Source of the DNA: an uncultured Collinsella sp.
Lineage (GTDB): Bacteria > Actinomycetota > Coriobacteriia > Coriobacteriales > Coriobacteriaceae
Reading direction: 5' to 3'
NCBI GenBank assembly: GCA_900762325.1
Contig: CAAFGG010000052.1
Coordinates: 310,001-374,000 of the forward strand
DNA length: 64,000 nucleotides
The position numbers and the translations under genes were made by a program. This document shows, in pieces, positions 8,495 to 17,879 of this stretch. Positions within the stretch are counted from its first letter, which is position 1. Each line of letters begins with the position of its first letter. Below the pieces are notes generated by a model, which did not search any database, was not told where the DNA came from, and worked only from the letters and a program-made list of their open reading frames with translations.

Positions 8495-8525
8495 TTGTCG
8501 CTTTAGTTTGGTGGTGTGCTAAACT
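8495..8525 (+). promoter_or_regulatory. Possible sigma-70 promoter for the YerC-like gene
   Basis: ttgtcg (8495-8500) is followed 19 bases later by an extended -10, tgctaaact (hexamer 8520-8525), about 105 bases upstream of the start codon. The rest of the 8307-8630 gap shows nothing else supportable. Confidence 0.3.
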
Positions 8526-8630
8526 GCTACGGGCAAAAGCCACACGCGTTGCCCTATTGCATAGAACGGGCGAACGATGCCCGATGTCAGTATCAACTTC
8601 GATGCCTTTTGGCGGGTTTGGCGGTGATCG

Positions 8631-8930
8631 ATGAATATCGAGAACATGTTTGACAAGCCTGATGTCAAGCAGCTGGTCCACGCATTTAGTCTTTTGGATG
8701 ACGAGAAGGATATCCAAGCGTTTTTGACCGATATCTGCACGCCGCGCGAGATCTGCGATCTATCGCAGCGTCTGCAGGTTGCGCGTTATCTGGATGAGGG
8801 CGAGCCTTATGTTGAGGTTCAGGCCCGCACCGGCGCTTCGTCCACTACGGTGAGCCGCGTTTCAAAGGCACTCAACGGCGAGTACGGCGGCTATCGCAAG
8901 ATCCTCATCAAACTGGAGGATGGCGAGTAG
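8631..8930 (+). CDS. YerC/YecD-family TrpR-related DNA-binding protein
   Basis: The product is a 99-residue, fully helical protein with the TrpR-like core CTPREICDLSQRLQVARYL followed by the helix-turn-helix TGASSTTVSRVSKALNGEYGGY. This matches the YerC/YecD group, which lies next to the PcrA-type helicase and ligase genes in many Gram-positives and whose regulatory target is mostly unknown. No tryptophan genes are near. It stands alone, followed by a UUCG-loop terminator and an inverted repeat. Confidence 0.9.
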   Translation: MNIENMFDKPDVKQLVHAFSLLDDEKDIQAFLTDICTPREICDLSQRLQVARYLDEGEPYVEVQARTGASSTTVSRVSKALNGEYGGYRKILIKLEDGE

Positions 8931-8957
8931 GCCAGCGGCAACAAACGAATTGCGCAG

Positions 8958-8984
8958 AACCGTCCCTTCGGGGGCGGTTTTTTG
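8958..8984 (+). terminator. Terminator with a stable UUCG tetraloop
   Basis: A 9-bp stem (8958-8966 with 8971-8979, one T-G pair) closes a C(ttcg)G tetraloop and is followed by ttttg. Confidence 0.9.
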
Positions 8985-8986
8985 AT

Positions 8987-9062
8987 CCTTTGGGGACGGA
9001 GGAAAACGGATTGCTGGGTTAGACTGACCTCCTCGGTGATCCATTTTCCTCCGTCTCCAAGG
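8987..9062. repeat. Imperfect inverted repeat with tggggacgg core
   Basis: 8987-9011 and 9039-9062 are inverted copies with one gap and two mismatches, sharing gacggaggaaaa. The unit resembles the ctgggacggggatt repeats at 60.5 and 63.5 kb and may be a diverged member of the same family. Confidence 0.7.
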
Positions 9063-9151
9063 GGTCAAATCTGTTGGCGTGGGGCAAATCTGTCCGCGCG
9101 GGCGGGTAGGATGGAAACATTGAATATTGCGAACGGTTTGAGTGGAGGACC

Positions 9152-12100
9152 ATGCCTGTTCGAATCTATACCACCAACGCCGGCGCGGATTTGAGCGATG
9201 CCGAGGCGGCGCTGCTTGCCGACCTTATTGCCCGCCACGGGCGTGCCGTGCTGCTGGCGCCAACGTTTGCTGAGCTCGACCTGTGCCGTCATGATGCGGC
9301 GGAAGCCGGCGTTTCGCTGGGTATTGACTACAAGACGCCTACATCGTGGCTTCGCTCGCTTTGGGAGCTTTTGGGCGACGGGCGCGGTTTCGTCGACAAC
9401 CTGCAGCGCCAGATGCTGTTTTCGGACATGGTATCGCGCCTCGACGACGCCGACCTGCAGCCGCTTTCGCGCAGCCAGGGCACGGTGCGTATGCTCGCGC
9501 GTATGGCTCGCGATGTGCTGCCGGGTGTGGCAGGGACAGGCACCGAGCGTTGCTGCGACAACGTTTGCAAGCCCAAGCCCAAAAGCGACGCCGAGGCTCG
9601 CGTGTTTGAACTTTTGTGCGCCTATGCGCGCGGTTTGGACCGTCGAGATATGGTCGAGCCCTGCGAGGCGGCTGACATTATGGCCGATGCCCTGGCCGAT
9701 AACCTGCCGGCGTGCACCCGCGCCGTATGCGTGCGCGGTATCACGTCGTTTACGCACGGCCTGCTCGAGCTGCTGTCTGCCGTGGCGAACAATGGGGGAG
9801 AGGTCGTCGTACTGCTTGCCTGCGAGCAGGCGGCGATGCGCGAGGAGCTTGCCGCGGCATTTGATGCCCGCGGTGTGCTGTTCGAGGCCGCGCCGCTGAG
9901 GGAGGACGCCGTCGCGTCTGATGCCGCTTGCGGGACCGCCGCTCAGCCTGCCTTTATTGAGGTCGCCGGCCCCCATGCCCGTGCCCATGCTTATGCGGAC
10001 GCCATCGATAAGTTGGCGAAAACGCACAAGGAGTCCAAGGACGATAAGGCTGCTGCAACGCCCGCCGACCCCGTACGCGTGCTCGTTGTTTCTGCCCGGG
10101 CACCCCAGCTGTTCGGTGAGCTCGCCTCTCGTCTGGCGGCTCGTCATATCGCTGCCGAGACAGTTGAGTTCACGGCGTTTTCTCAATCCATTGCGGGCAG
10201 GCAGTTCACGGCGCTCGCCAACCTGATCGAGCGTATGAAGGCCGCCGACGAAGGGGCAGCTTCTAAGACTGAGTGGTGGCCCGCGCCGGAGCTTACCGAC
10301 TGGATTTACAGTCCGCTTTCGGGCGCTGATGCCGTCAATGCCCGTACCTTCGATAAGAATATGCGTCTCTCGCGCAGCAAGACTACCGCGGGCGTTAAGA
10401 GCCTGCTGCAGAGCGTCCAAGGCCAGGTGAGGGGCGCGCGCAAGGCGGCGAGCGACGAGAACTGGTTTAAGAACGTGCCGTGCGTGGTCTCGGACGTGTT
10501 CCAGGCGCTGTGGCGTGACAAGCCCGTGACGGCGCTCAAGGCCATGCTTGCCGTTGCCGAGGCACTGCCCGATCGCGCGCTTGGCGGTCTCGACGGTCAG
10601 GCCCGTCGCCAGGCGGAGGTGGCCCTGCTGCGCCACGTCATCGACATCCTTATGAATGGCGCCCGTGCGCTCGACGTGTCGCAGGCCGCGATCGTGCCCG
10701 TGCTCGATGACATTCGAACCAAGGTGGACAAGCGTAGCGCCGCCTACGATTACGAGACCTACGAGGTTGACCGTGCGCCACGCGCCCAGGTTCGCTTTGC
10801 TTCGCTTGCCGATGCGGCGGCTCTGCGCCCCGGCAGCTACGATGCCGTGCTGTTTGCCGACGTCGACCTGGACAGTTATCCGCTCTCACATGAGGAGGGC
10901 CCGCTGGCAACGCTGACGGCAGAGTTAGATCGCAGCGGTGTGACGCTTGAGCCTGCCGCCTTGTTGCGCGTGCGCTTTGGCCGCGCGATGCAGGCCGCGC
11001 GCGGTCCGGTTGCGCTTGCCCGCGTGACGCACGATCGCCAGACGCGCGAGTGCTACCCGGCTGCCGTGTGGACCGAGTTGCGGGCGCATGCCGAGGCCGC
11101 TAACGATGCTAAGGCCGCTGACGCCGACAAGGCCGCTGACGACGCTAAGGCCGTTGGCGCCGACAAGGCGAAGTGCGTGGGTGAGGACGATATCGTAAGG
11201 GACTTCGATCCCGCGGCAGGCGAAGGTCTTAGGCGCGAGCGCGTGACCTGCGAAGCTCCTCAGCATCTGAGCGATGAAGCCATTCCGTATCTGGTCCTGC
11301 GCCGTCGCGATGGCGAGGGCGAGGATGCGCCGCTGGTGCCGCGCCTGACGTCTGCCTCGCAGATCGAGGCCTATTCGACCTGCCCGCTGTGCTGGTTCGT
11401 CTCGTATCGCGTCAAACCCCAGTCGATCGACGCCGGCTTTGGCAACATGGAGAAGGGCAACTTTGTCCATGACGTGCTGGAGCACTTGCATGCCCGTCTG
11501 CCCCAGGAGGGCATGGAGCGCGTGACGCCCGAGAACCTGCCACGTGCTCAGGAGCTGCTGCACGAGGTCTTTGCCGAGACCTTGGCCGAGCACGCCGGCA
11601 AGCGCGGTACCGAGGGCCCGCTGGTGCCGCTCTCTCCAGTGGAGGAGCGCCAAGTGGCCGAGATTTTGCCGCAGCTGGAGGGCGTGCTTGCCTATGAAGC
11701 CGAGGCGCTCGCGCCCTTCGCGCCGCGCTACCTGGAGTTTGCGTTCAACGAGCTCCAGGTCGAGTATGCCGGCTGGCCGCTTGGCGGGCGCATCGACCGC
11801 GTGGACGTGGACGCCGAGAATCGCGCCGTGGTAATCGACTACAAGCATCGCACGGGCGTTGAGGAGTTTAAGCTCGCCGACCCTACGGTGCGCGACGAGG
11901 AATCAGGCACGGCGCCCATCGACGATCCGCGGTGGCTGCCGCCCCATACCCAGACGCTTATCTATGCGCAGGCTATGCGCCGGGCGCTGGATCTGGACAC
12001 CCGCGCGGCGCTCTATTTTTCGACCAAGGGCGGCAAACCGGCGCTGCGAGGCGCCGCGAGTGCCGAGCTGCTCGAGGAGGAGCGTGGTGACGGCCGCATC

Positions 12101-12304
12101 CCGGGGCTTAAGAAGGGCTTTCCCGGCGAGGGCGGCAGCATGGACTTCGACGCCCTGCTCGATCGCGTGGAGGACGGCATCGCCGAGCGCCTGCGCGAGC
12201 TCGAGGCGGGCAACGTTGCCGCCGTCGACCCGGCGTCGACGCAGGCCGCGCATGCGCGCTGCTCGTATAACCACGAAGGAACGTTTGTAAGGAGGGACGT
12301 GTAG
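9152..12304 (+). CDS. addB: AddB-like PD-(D/E)XK nuclease subunit
   Basis: The 1050-residue protein pairs with the AddA-like helicase that begins three bases after it. The C-terminal RecB-family nuclease is clear: SASQIEAYSTCPLCWF near residue 735, GRIDRVDVD near 880 and the catalytic VVIDYKHRTG near 893. The N-terminal helicase-like part has no recognisable P-loop (the place expected for GxxGxGKT reads NAGADLSD). The iron-sulfur cysteine set of classical AddB is incomplete: one or two cysteines precede the nuclease and only one is found near the C-terminus. A low-complexity linker rich in A, D and K (nt 11099-11175) separates the halves. AddAB degrades and processes double-strand DNA ends up to Chi sites for RecA loading. 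Start ATG 9152 has ggagg upstream. Confidence 0.8.
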   Translation: MPVRIYTTNAGADLSDAEAALLADLIARHGRAVLLAPTFAELDLCRHDAAEAGVSLGIDYKTPTSWLRSLWELLGDGRGFVDNLQRQMLFSDMVSRLDDADLQPLSRSQGTVRMLARMARDVLPGVAGTGTERCCDNVCKPKPKSDAEARVFELLCAYARGLDRRDMVEPCEAADIMADALADNLPACTRAVCVRGITSFTHGLLELLSAVANNGGEVVVLLACEQAAMREELAAAFDARGVLFEAAPLREDAVASDAACGTAAQPAFIEVAGPHARAHAYADAIDKLAKTHKESKDDKAAATPADPVRVLVVSARAPQLFGELASRLAARHIAAETVEFTAFSQSIAGRQFTALANLIERMKAADEGAASKTEWWPAPELTDWIYSPLSGADAVNARTFDKNMRLSRSKTTAGVKSLLQSVQGQVRGARKAASDENWFKNVPCVVSDVFQALWRDKPVTALKAMLAVAEALPDRALGGLDGQARRQAEVALLRHVIDILMNGARALDVSQAAIVPVLDDIRTKVDKRSAAYDYETYEVDRAPRAQVRFASLADAAALRPGSYDAVLFADVDLDSYPLSHEEGPLATLTAELDRSGVTLEPAALLRVRFGRAMQAARGPVALARVTHDRQTRECYPAAVWTELRAHAEAANDAKAADADKAADDAKAVGADKAKCVGEDDIVRDFDPAAGEGLRRERVTCEAPQHLSDEAIPYLVLRRRDGEGEDAPLVPRLTSASQIEAYSTCPLCWFVSYRVKPQSIDAGFGNMEKGNFVHDVLEHLHARLPQEGMERVTPENLPRAQELLHEVFAETLAEHAGKRGTEGPLVPLSPVEERQVAEILPQLEGVLAYEAEALAPFAPRYLEFAFNELQVEYAGWPLGGRIDRVDVDAENRAVVIDYKHRTGVEEFKLADPTVRDEESGTAPIDDPRWLPPHTQTLIYAQAMRRALDLDTRAALYFSTKGGKPALRGAASAELLEEERGDGRIPGLKKGFPGEGGSMDFDALLDRVEDGIAERLRELEAGNVAAVDPASTQAAHARCSYNHEGTFVRRDV

Positions 12305-12307
12305 ACC

Positions 12308-15300
12308 ATGGATCTTTCGACTTTGATGCCGCAACAACTGCAAGTCGTCAAAACGCTCGACCGCCCGCTGTTTGTCTCGGCAGGTGCCGGCTCGGGCAAG
12401 ACCTTTACCCTCACGCGCCGCATCGTCTATGCGCTCTCGCCCGAATCCGGTCCGTTTGTCGAGCATCTGGATCAGGTGCTCGCCATTACCTTTACCAAAG
12501 ATGCCGCGGCCGAGATTCGCGACCGCGTGCGTCGCGCGCTCATCGACGAGGGCATGGACGAGGAAGCCCTGACCGTCGACGATGCGTGGATCTCGACCAT
12601 TCACGGCATGTGCTCGCGTATCCTGCGCGCACATGCGTTGGAGCTGGGCATCGATCCCGAGTTCACGGTGCTCACCGATACCGACGAGCTTATGGACCAG
12701 GCTGTTGAGCATGTGCTGGCCCGCGCGACGGCGCCCGATGCCGCCCCCGAGCTCGCCGCTTCGCTTAAGGCCCTCTACGCTTGGTATCCCATGGCGGGCG
12801 AGGGTGGGCCGTTTGGCGCCGGTACCACCATTAAAGGACTGGTGCGCGACTTGCTGGAGCTATCGAGCCAGCTGCCGGGCGGCATGGACGATGTGTGCGT
12901 GGCGCGCGGCCAGGCTGACACCTCGGCGCTTGCCGACGCCTATCGCGCGGCGTTGGGTGCGAGCAAGGCCGCGACCGAAAAGGCACAGGTGGCACTCGAC
13001 GCCATCGACGCGTTTGAGGCGAGCGGCAAAACCATGGAGGATGCGGCGCGACTCATGATGTCGTGCAGCATGCCTCGGGCGAGCAAGGCGTTTTCTAAGG
13101 AGCAGGTGGAGCTACTCAAGGCCGAGGCTGCCGATGCGTTTATCAATATCGTGCTGGCCTGCGGTGGTCCCGCGCTCGATGCGCTGGTGGGGCTTGCTCG
13201 TGCTGTGGAGGCGGAATACCGCGCGCTCAAGGCTGACCAGTCCGCGCTTGATAACAACGACCTGCTGCGCATGGCGTACGAGGCGCTGCGCGATTATCCC
13301 GCCATCCGAGCGGCCTATGAAGGTCGCTTTAAGATGGTCATGATCGACGAGTTCCAGGATACCGACCAGATGCAGGTCGACCTGATCCGTTACCTGACCG
13401 GCGCGGGTGAGCGTGCGCTGTGTACCGTGGGCGATGCGCAGCAGTCGATTTACCGCTTCCGTGGCGCCGAGGTCGAGGTCTTCCGCCGCCAGGAGCGCAA
13501 AGTGGGCTCCTCTGCTGCGCCCGAGACGGCTGTCGCATCCGATGCCCCCGCCGGCGAGCTCGTCAAGCTTGTACGCAACTTCCGCAGCCACGACGAGGTG
13601 CTGCGCTATGTGGCGCGCGTCTTTGACGGCGACACCGGTGGTTTGATGCAGGGGTTCTTGGATCTTGAACCGAGCGACGAACGCGAGGACAAGCTCAAGG
13701 CGAAGGCATCGCGCCGCCAGGCGATCTTCGTTGCCGGTGGCAGTACGCAGGAGCGAACGCAGGCGAAAGCTCGTGCGATTGCGGAGCGATTCCAAGCACT
13801 CGTTAAAGCGGGCCAGCCCCAGGGCAGCATGGTCCTGCTGCTGGGCCGCATGACCAACGCCGATGTCTATGCGCAGGCCTTCCGCGACCAGGGGCTCGAC
13901 TGCGTCATCGCGGGCGGCTCGGTCTTTGCCCAGGCTGCCGAGGTCCAAACGGTGCGTGCCCTGGTGTGCGCGCTTGCTAACCCGGCCGATACGGCGCAGG
14001 GTCTTATGCCGCTGCTGGCCTCGCCGATGTTTGCGCTCGGCGCTCAGGAGTTCCTGGCGCTGGCGACCAAGCTGGACGACCAGACGGGGGAGACCTCGCG
14101 CCGCAACATCGACGTGGGCATCATGAGCGATTGCGATGTGCCGGGGCTGCGGAATCTGCCGCTGCTGACGCGCGCCCGCGAGGTGCTGCGCTATGCGCTT
14201 CGTCGCGTGGGGCGCGATTCGTTCGCCGCCATCGCGCGCGATACTGTCAACGCCTCCGGCTGGTTTGTGCGTCTGGCGCAGCGTGGTCCCGAGGGCAAGG
14301 CCATCGCCGCCAACGTGCTCAAGGCGCTCGACGCCGTGGCCGAGGCGGAGGCTGAGCTCGGCAATTCTCCGCGCTCCATCGCGCTCGCCTTCGACCGCTT
14401 CTTGGCGGGCAAGGAGGCCCCGGGCGCGCTCAACGAGGAGGGCGACGGCGCGGTGCGCATCATGACGGTGCATGCGTCCAAGGGTCTGGAGTATCCGGTC
14501 GTAGCGGTTGCCGAGTGTTTTGGCGTGCGCAAATCGTCCGGTGCGGCTCAGATGGGGCGTGTCGAGGGCGGAGCGCAGGTCGTGGCGCTGCCGGCACGCT
14601 TCGACGGCGTTAAACTCGCGGACGGCACGTTCGTGAAGGGCGATGACGTCAAAAAGCAGTTTGAGCACGCGTTTAAGGGCAAGGGCATGTCGCTGTGGCT
14701 GCCGCCAGAGCTCATGGAGGACGTCTGTGCGACGGGCTCTCCCGCCGAGGCATTTGCCCGCCTGCGTAACGACGACCTGCAGCTTTCGCTCGAGGAGCGG
14801 GCTCGCTTGCTCTATGTCGCCATGACGCGTGCGCGAGAGCTGGTCATTCTGGCGATGGATGCCGGCGTGAGCCGCGGCAAGGTGACGGCGCCGACCTTCG
14901 ACGTCGAGACCGATCTGACCTATGACGTGCTGCGTCGTATTCTGCCTACCGACGCTCTGGACATGCCGCAGCTCGATGCCGACCGCCTGGTGTTCGACAA
15001 CTCCAAGCCGGGCGACTACGAGCTCATCTCGCTTTCGGACTTTACGTTTGGCGAGCAGTCGTTTGAGGTCAACGCTTCGCTGGATGTCGAGGGCAGGCTT
15101 GTCCGCGGCGATGCGGAGCCGGAGGGTGCCGGTGCGGATGCCCACGCCGCTGTTCCCGGTCCTGCCGACCCCGAGCCCGATGCGTTTGAGCTCGTGTATC
15201 CCCAGGCGGTGGGCGTGCGCATGGGCACCTGCCCGTATCCGGCGCGCGATTCGTACAGCTACTCGTCAATTGCCGCGGTGCTGCATGCCGAGTCCGAGGA

Positions 15301-15931
15301 CCGAGCCGCCGAGGCGCATGTGCCCATGGACGAGGCTGGCGATGATGCGGAGTCGGATGGTTCCGAGATGACGGATGCAGGCGTGGCCGCCGTTGAGCCC
15401 GCCGGCAACCCCATGGCGCTGGGCTCGGCGTTCCATGCCGCCTGCCAGTGGCTGATCGAGATGGGTGCCGATGCGCTGCCCGCTGAGCGTGCCGATGCGC
15501 TGGCGCGCCTGTGGTGCCTGACGCCGGAGCAGCGCGAACGCTTCGACGTTGCCCTGGACCGCTGGCTCAAGTCGGCGGTCCGTGCCGAGCTGCTTGCCTG
15601 GCCGTGCGTTCGCGCCGAGGTGCCGTTCTTTTCGCTGGGCTGCGAGGACGAGGACATCGCCCGCTACGGTGCCTATGCCGAGGGCGCCATCGATGCACTG
15701 GCGACCGACCCGGCCGATCCGTCACGCGCACTGGTCATCGACTACAAGACGGGTGGCACCCCGGATGAGACGCCGGAACCGCTGCAGGAGAAGCACGCCC
15801 TGCAGGCGCGCGTTTACGCCGATGTTCTGCACAAGGCGGGCTTTGAGGCCGTGACCGTCAAGTTCGTCCGCGTGGAGCAAGTCGACCCCGCCAACCCCTG
15901 CGAGCCCCAAGTGGTCACCTACAGCCTCTAG
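12308..15931 (+). CDS. addA: AddA-like UvrD/RecB helicase-nuclease subunit
   Basis: The 1207-residue protein is a superfamily 1A helicase with a C-terminal RecB nuclease. Visible motifs are Walker A SAGAGSGKTFTLTRR near residue 24, ITFTKDAA, Walker B VMIDEFQDTDQ near residue 340, GDAQQSIYRFRGAE, the motif V-like MTVHASKGLEYPVV and motif VI LLYVAMTRARELV. The nuclease ends with GAIDAL and ALVIDYKTGG near residue 1140, then the QARVYADVL helix. With the preceding AddB-like gene it should form the end-resection complex. An acidic, alanine- and proline-rich linker lies around residues 935-960. The start is three bases past the addB stop, so translation is probably coupled. Confidence 0.93.
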   Translation: MDLSTLMPQQLQVVKTLDRPLFVSAGAGSGKTFTLTRRIVYALSPESGPFVEHLDQVLAITFTKDAAAEIRDRVRRALIDEGMDEEALTVDDAWISTIHGMCSRILRAHALELGIDPEFTVLTDTDELMDQAVEHVLARATAPDAAPELAASLKALYAWYPMAGEGGPFGAGTTIKGLVRDLLELSSQLPGGMDDVCVARGQADTSALADAYRAALGASKAATEKAQVALDAIDAFEASGKTMEDAARLMMSCSMPRASKAFSKEQVELLKAEAADAFINIVLACGGPALDALVGLARAVEAEYRALKADQSALDNNDLLRMAYEALRDYPAIRAAYEGRFKMVMIDEFQDTDQMQVDLIRYLTGAGERALCTVGDAQQSIYRFRGAEVEVFRRQERKVGSSAAPETAVASDAPAGELVKLVRNFRSHDEVLRYVARVFDGDTGGLMQGFLDLEPSDEREDKLKAKASRRQAIFVAGGSTQERTQAKARAIAERFQALVKAGQPQGSMVLLLGRMTNADVYAQAFRDQGLDCVIAGGSVFAQAAEVQTVRALVCALANPADTAQGLMPLLASPMFALGAQEFLALATKLDDQTGETSRRNIDVGIMSDCDVPGLRNLPLLTRAREVLRYALRRVGRDSFAAIARDTVNASGWFVRLAQRGPEGKAIAANVLKALDAVAEAEAELGNSPRSIALAFDRFLAGKEAPGALNEEGDGAVRIMTVHASKGLEYPVVAVAECFGVRKSSGAAQMGRVEGGAQVVALPARFDGVKLADGTFVKGDDVKKQFEHAFKGKGMSLWLPPELMEDVCATGSPAEAFARLRNDDLQLSLEERARLLYVAMTRARELVILAMDAGVSRGKVTAPTFDVETDLTYDVLRRILPTDALDMPQLDADRLVFDNSKPGDYELISLSDFTFGEQSFEVNASLDVEGRLVRGDAEPEGAGADAHAAVPGPADPEPDAFELVYPQAVGVRMGTCPYPARDSYSYSSIAAVLHAESEDRAAEAHVPMDEAGDDAESDGSEMTDAGVAAVEPAGNPMALGSAFHAACQWLIEMGADALPAERADALARLWCLTPEQRERFDVALDRWLKSAVRAELLAWPCVRAEVPFFSLGCEDEDIARYGAYAEGAIDALATDPADPSRALVIDYKTGGTPDETPEPLQEKHALQARVYADVLHKAGFEAVTVKFVRVEQVDPANPCEPQVVTYSL

Positions 15932-15942
15932 CCCTCAATAAC

Positions 15943-16005
15943 TTGCGGTGGAATACGGACTGTTTTGGCCAAAAAAGCCGCCAAGCAGTCCGCATTTCAC
16001 CGCAA
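15943..16005. repeat. Inverted repeat after addA
   Basis: 15943-15969 and 15980-16005 are inverted copies with three mismatches or gaps (core ttgcggtg and cggactg). The loop carries caaaaaa. It may act as the addA terminator or be another intergenic repeat; the T-tract is poor. Confidence 0.65.
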
Positions 16006-16066
16006 CGCATGGGAGAGCCTGGGGCGGTACAATGGCTCGAACGGTTCAAACGAATAAGGAGCCATC

Positions 16067-16576
16067 ATGCAGCTCACCAAAACGCTTAAGGTGACGCCGG
16101 AGGAGCTTTTTGACGCTCTGGCGGGGTCCATCATGCAGGATATCGAGAACGCCACGGGCAAGCGTCCCAGCCGCAACAAGCTCAACGGCTATAAGTACGA
16201 GAAGCGCGCCCAGTCCGCAAAAGGCAAGGCCAAGGGCATGGCGATCAAGGTTAAAATCAAGCACTTTGACTACCCGTGTCTCTATGAGGTCCGTTTTCAG
16301 TATGCGGCGGGCATCAATACTATGCGCTATGAGGCTGCACCTGCTGGCGATGGTGCCTGCGAGCTCACCTATACCGAGGATTTTCAGGGTGTGGGTGGCA
16401 ACACGTCTGGCACGCGCGGCAAGCTCGGCCTCTTCTTCTATGAGCGCAAGCTCAAGAGCCACGCCAACCAGACGATTGATCAAATCGTCAAATACATCGA
16501 GGGTGAGCGCCGCGTAAAGGCTAATCCCGCCTTCGCCGATGATACTGCCGAAAACGCTTCGGATGTATTCCATTGA
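16067..16576 (+). CDS. DUF3284-like small protein
   Basis: The 169-residue soluble product begins MQLTKTLKVTPEELFDAL, followed by YEKRAQSAKGKAKGMAIKVKI and alternating beta strands ending in FFYERKLKSHANQTIDQIV. The order of an N-terminal helix, a beta sheet and a long C-terminal helix suggests a START/SRPBCC-like fold, and the pattern matches DUF3284 proteins of Firmicutes and Actinobacteria. Function is unknown. ATG 16067 has aaggag upstream. It is a single gene between the addA repeat and the AT-richer MFS gene. Confidence 0.7.
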   Translation: MQLTKTLKVTPEELFDALAGSIMQDIENATGKRPSRNKLNGYKYEKRAQSAKGKAKGMAIKVKIKHFDYPCLYEVRFQYAAGINTMRYEAAPAGDGACELTYTEDFQGVGGNTSGTRGKLGLFFYERKLKSHANQTIDQIVKYIEGERRVKANPAFADDTAENASDVFH

Positions 16577-16679
16577 TACCCTGTGCAAAAGCTTTACCGC
16601 TCTTCACATCAACTGTGAACACTTCAGGCTTCGAGTCAGTAGCGAGCGGCCCGACAAAAGTAGTTGATGGAAGTGCCAA

Positions 16680-17879
16680 ATGAATAAGAATGCCGCTACG
16701 CAACTGCACATCTATTCCGCCTTTTTCGTTCTCGCGGGATTTGTTTTAAATCGGGGAGTGTTTCTACTTTTCCTTGCGGAGAAAGGAATGTCTGTCACGG
16801 AAATCGCGCTTTATCAAGCCCTGTTTAACATTACAACGGTCGTCCTCGAGCTGCCAACAGGGCTGATAGGCGATTTCTTTGGAAAGAAGTTTTCGATTCA
16901 AGTGGGCGTGCTGTTGCTTTTCTTCCATACGGCTGGCATGCTGTTGCTCTCAGGCCCCTTTCTTGTCGTGCTTTCCCTTGTTGAGGCACTCGCCTACTCC
17001 CTTCAATCGGGATCCGAACAAGCACTTTTATATGAAATTGCCCGGAATGCCGGTCAAGGAGAGCGTTTCCTCACCATCAACGCTCGGCTGCTTGCCGCGC
17101 AATCAATCGCTACGGGAATGGCGATTGTGCTCGGATCTTTCATTGCCCAAGTATCTTGGAGCGCCCTCTACGTATGTGTCTCCGTTTTCTATCTCCTGCA
17201 GCTTTTCCTTCTGTATCCCATTGAGAGGACGGAAGCGACCCGTTCTGAAAGCTCTGAAAAGGGAAGGTTTGACGCGGCCAAGATGTTCAGACGCGAAACC
17301 TGGCGTGTTGGAGGATCCGCTTTTGCGGTATTGCTTCTTCTAATCGGCACAAGCATGCTCGATGGATTCTATGGGAGTTATTACAACTTGAATCAGTTGG
17401 TATTCGACGCATTTGATGCTCCCGTCTCCATAATAGGAATCTTTTTCGGTGCATCCTATGCAGTAAATGCGACGGCCTACATTGCAGCAGATTTCTTCTC
17501 ATTGCGTTTCGGGAAAAGAAATACCATGCTCGGCTCGATGCTAATCGAGGCTGGCCTTTTCATGATTCTTCCGTGGTTCGCTTCAAATCCGCTGTGTTTG
17601 TTTGGCCTTAGCATGGTGCTTTGTTTTCTCCCAGAAGTGGTGTACATCACTTCGGAAAACTTAATCCAAGACGCGATAGCGGACGATCTCCGCGCGACGA
17701 TCCTTTCCGTCGCGTCTCTGGTAAGGGCTCTCTTTTCTGCAGTGTTTTTCTCCATATTTGGACATGTGTTGGGGTTATATCCCATTCAGATAGCGCTCGG
17801 TATTATTGGTGCAATCGCGATAGCAATTACCGCCGTTGTTTCATTAAAAATGGTTGGAATACAGGTCTCCAAGAATTGA
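16680..17879 (+). CDS. MFS transporter (drug/efflux type), AT-richer than its neighbours
   Basis: The 399-residue protein has about 12 membrane segments. The loop between helices 2 and 3, ELPTGLIGDFFGKK, is the family signature of the DHA-like exporters (G-x-x-x-D-x-x-G-R/K-K). A basic loop splits the two halves near residues 180-200. Many codons end in A or T, unlike the flanking genes, so recent acquisition is likely. The ribosome site is weak (gatggaagtgcc). The 103 bases upstream are also AT-rich and carry, on the opposite strand, a short protein-like frame that may be a gene remnant. Substrate cannot be deduced. Confidence 0.85.
   Translation: MNKNAATQLHIYSAFFVLAGFVLNRGVFLLFLAEKGMSVTEIALYQALFNITTVVLELPTGLIGDFFGKKFSIQVGVLLLFFHTAGMLLLSGPFLVVLSLVEALAYSLQSGSEQALLYEIARNAGQGERFLTINARLLAAQSIATGMAIVLGSFIAQVSWSALYVCVSVFYLLQLFLLYPIERTEATRSESSEKGRFDAAKMFRRETWRVGGSAFAVLLLLIGTSMLDGFYGSYYNLNQLVFDAFDAPVSIIGIFFGASYAVNATAYIAADFFSLRFGKRNTMLGSMLIEAGLFMILPWFASNPLCLFGLSMVLCFLPEVVYITSENLIQDAIADDLRATILSVASLVRALFSAVFFSIFGHVLGLYPIQIALGIIGAIAIAITAVVSLKMVGIQVSKN

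Noticed and set aside
7857..8522. Plus-strand frame across the holin-like gene
   Set aside because: It is antisense to a clear membrane protein and starts inside a terminator stem.
8356..8634. Possible gene in the 8307-8630 gap
   Set aside because: The frame has no ribosome site, overlaps the YerC start and lacks protein-like features.
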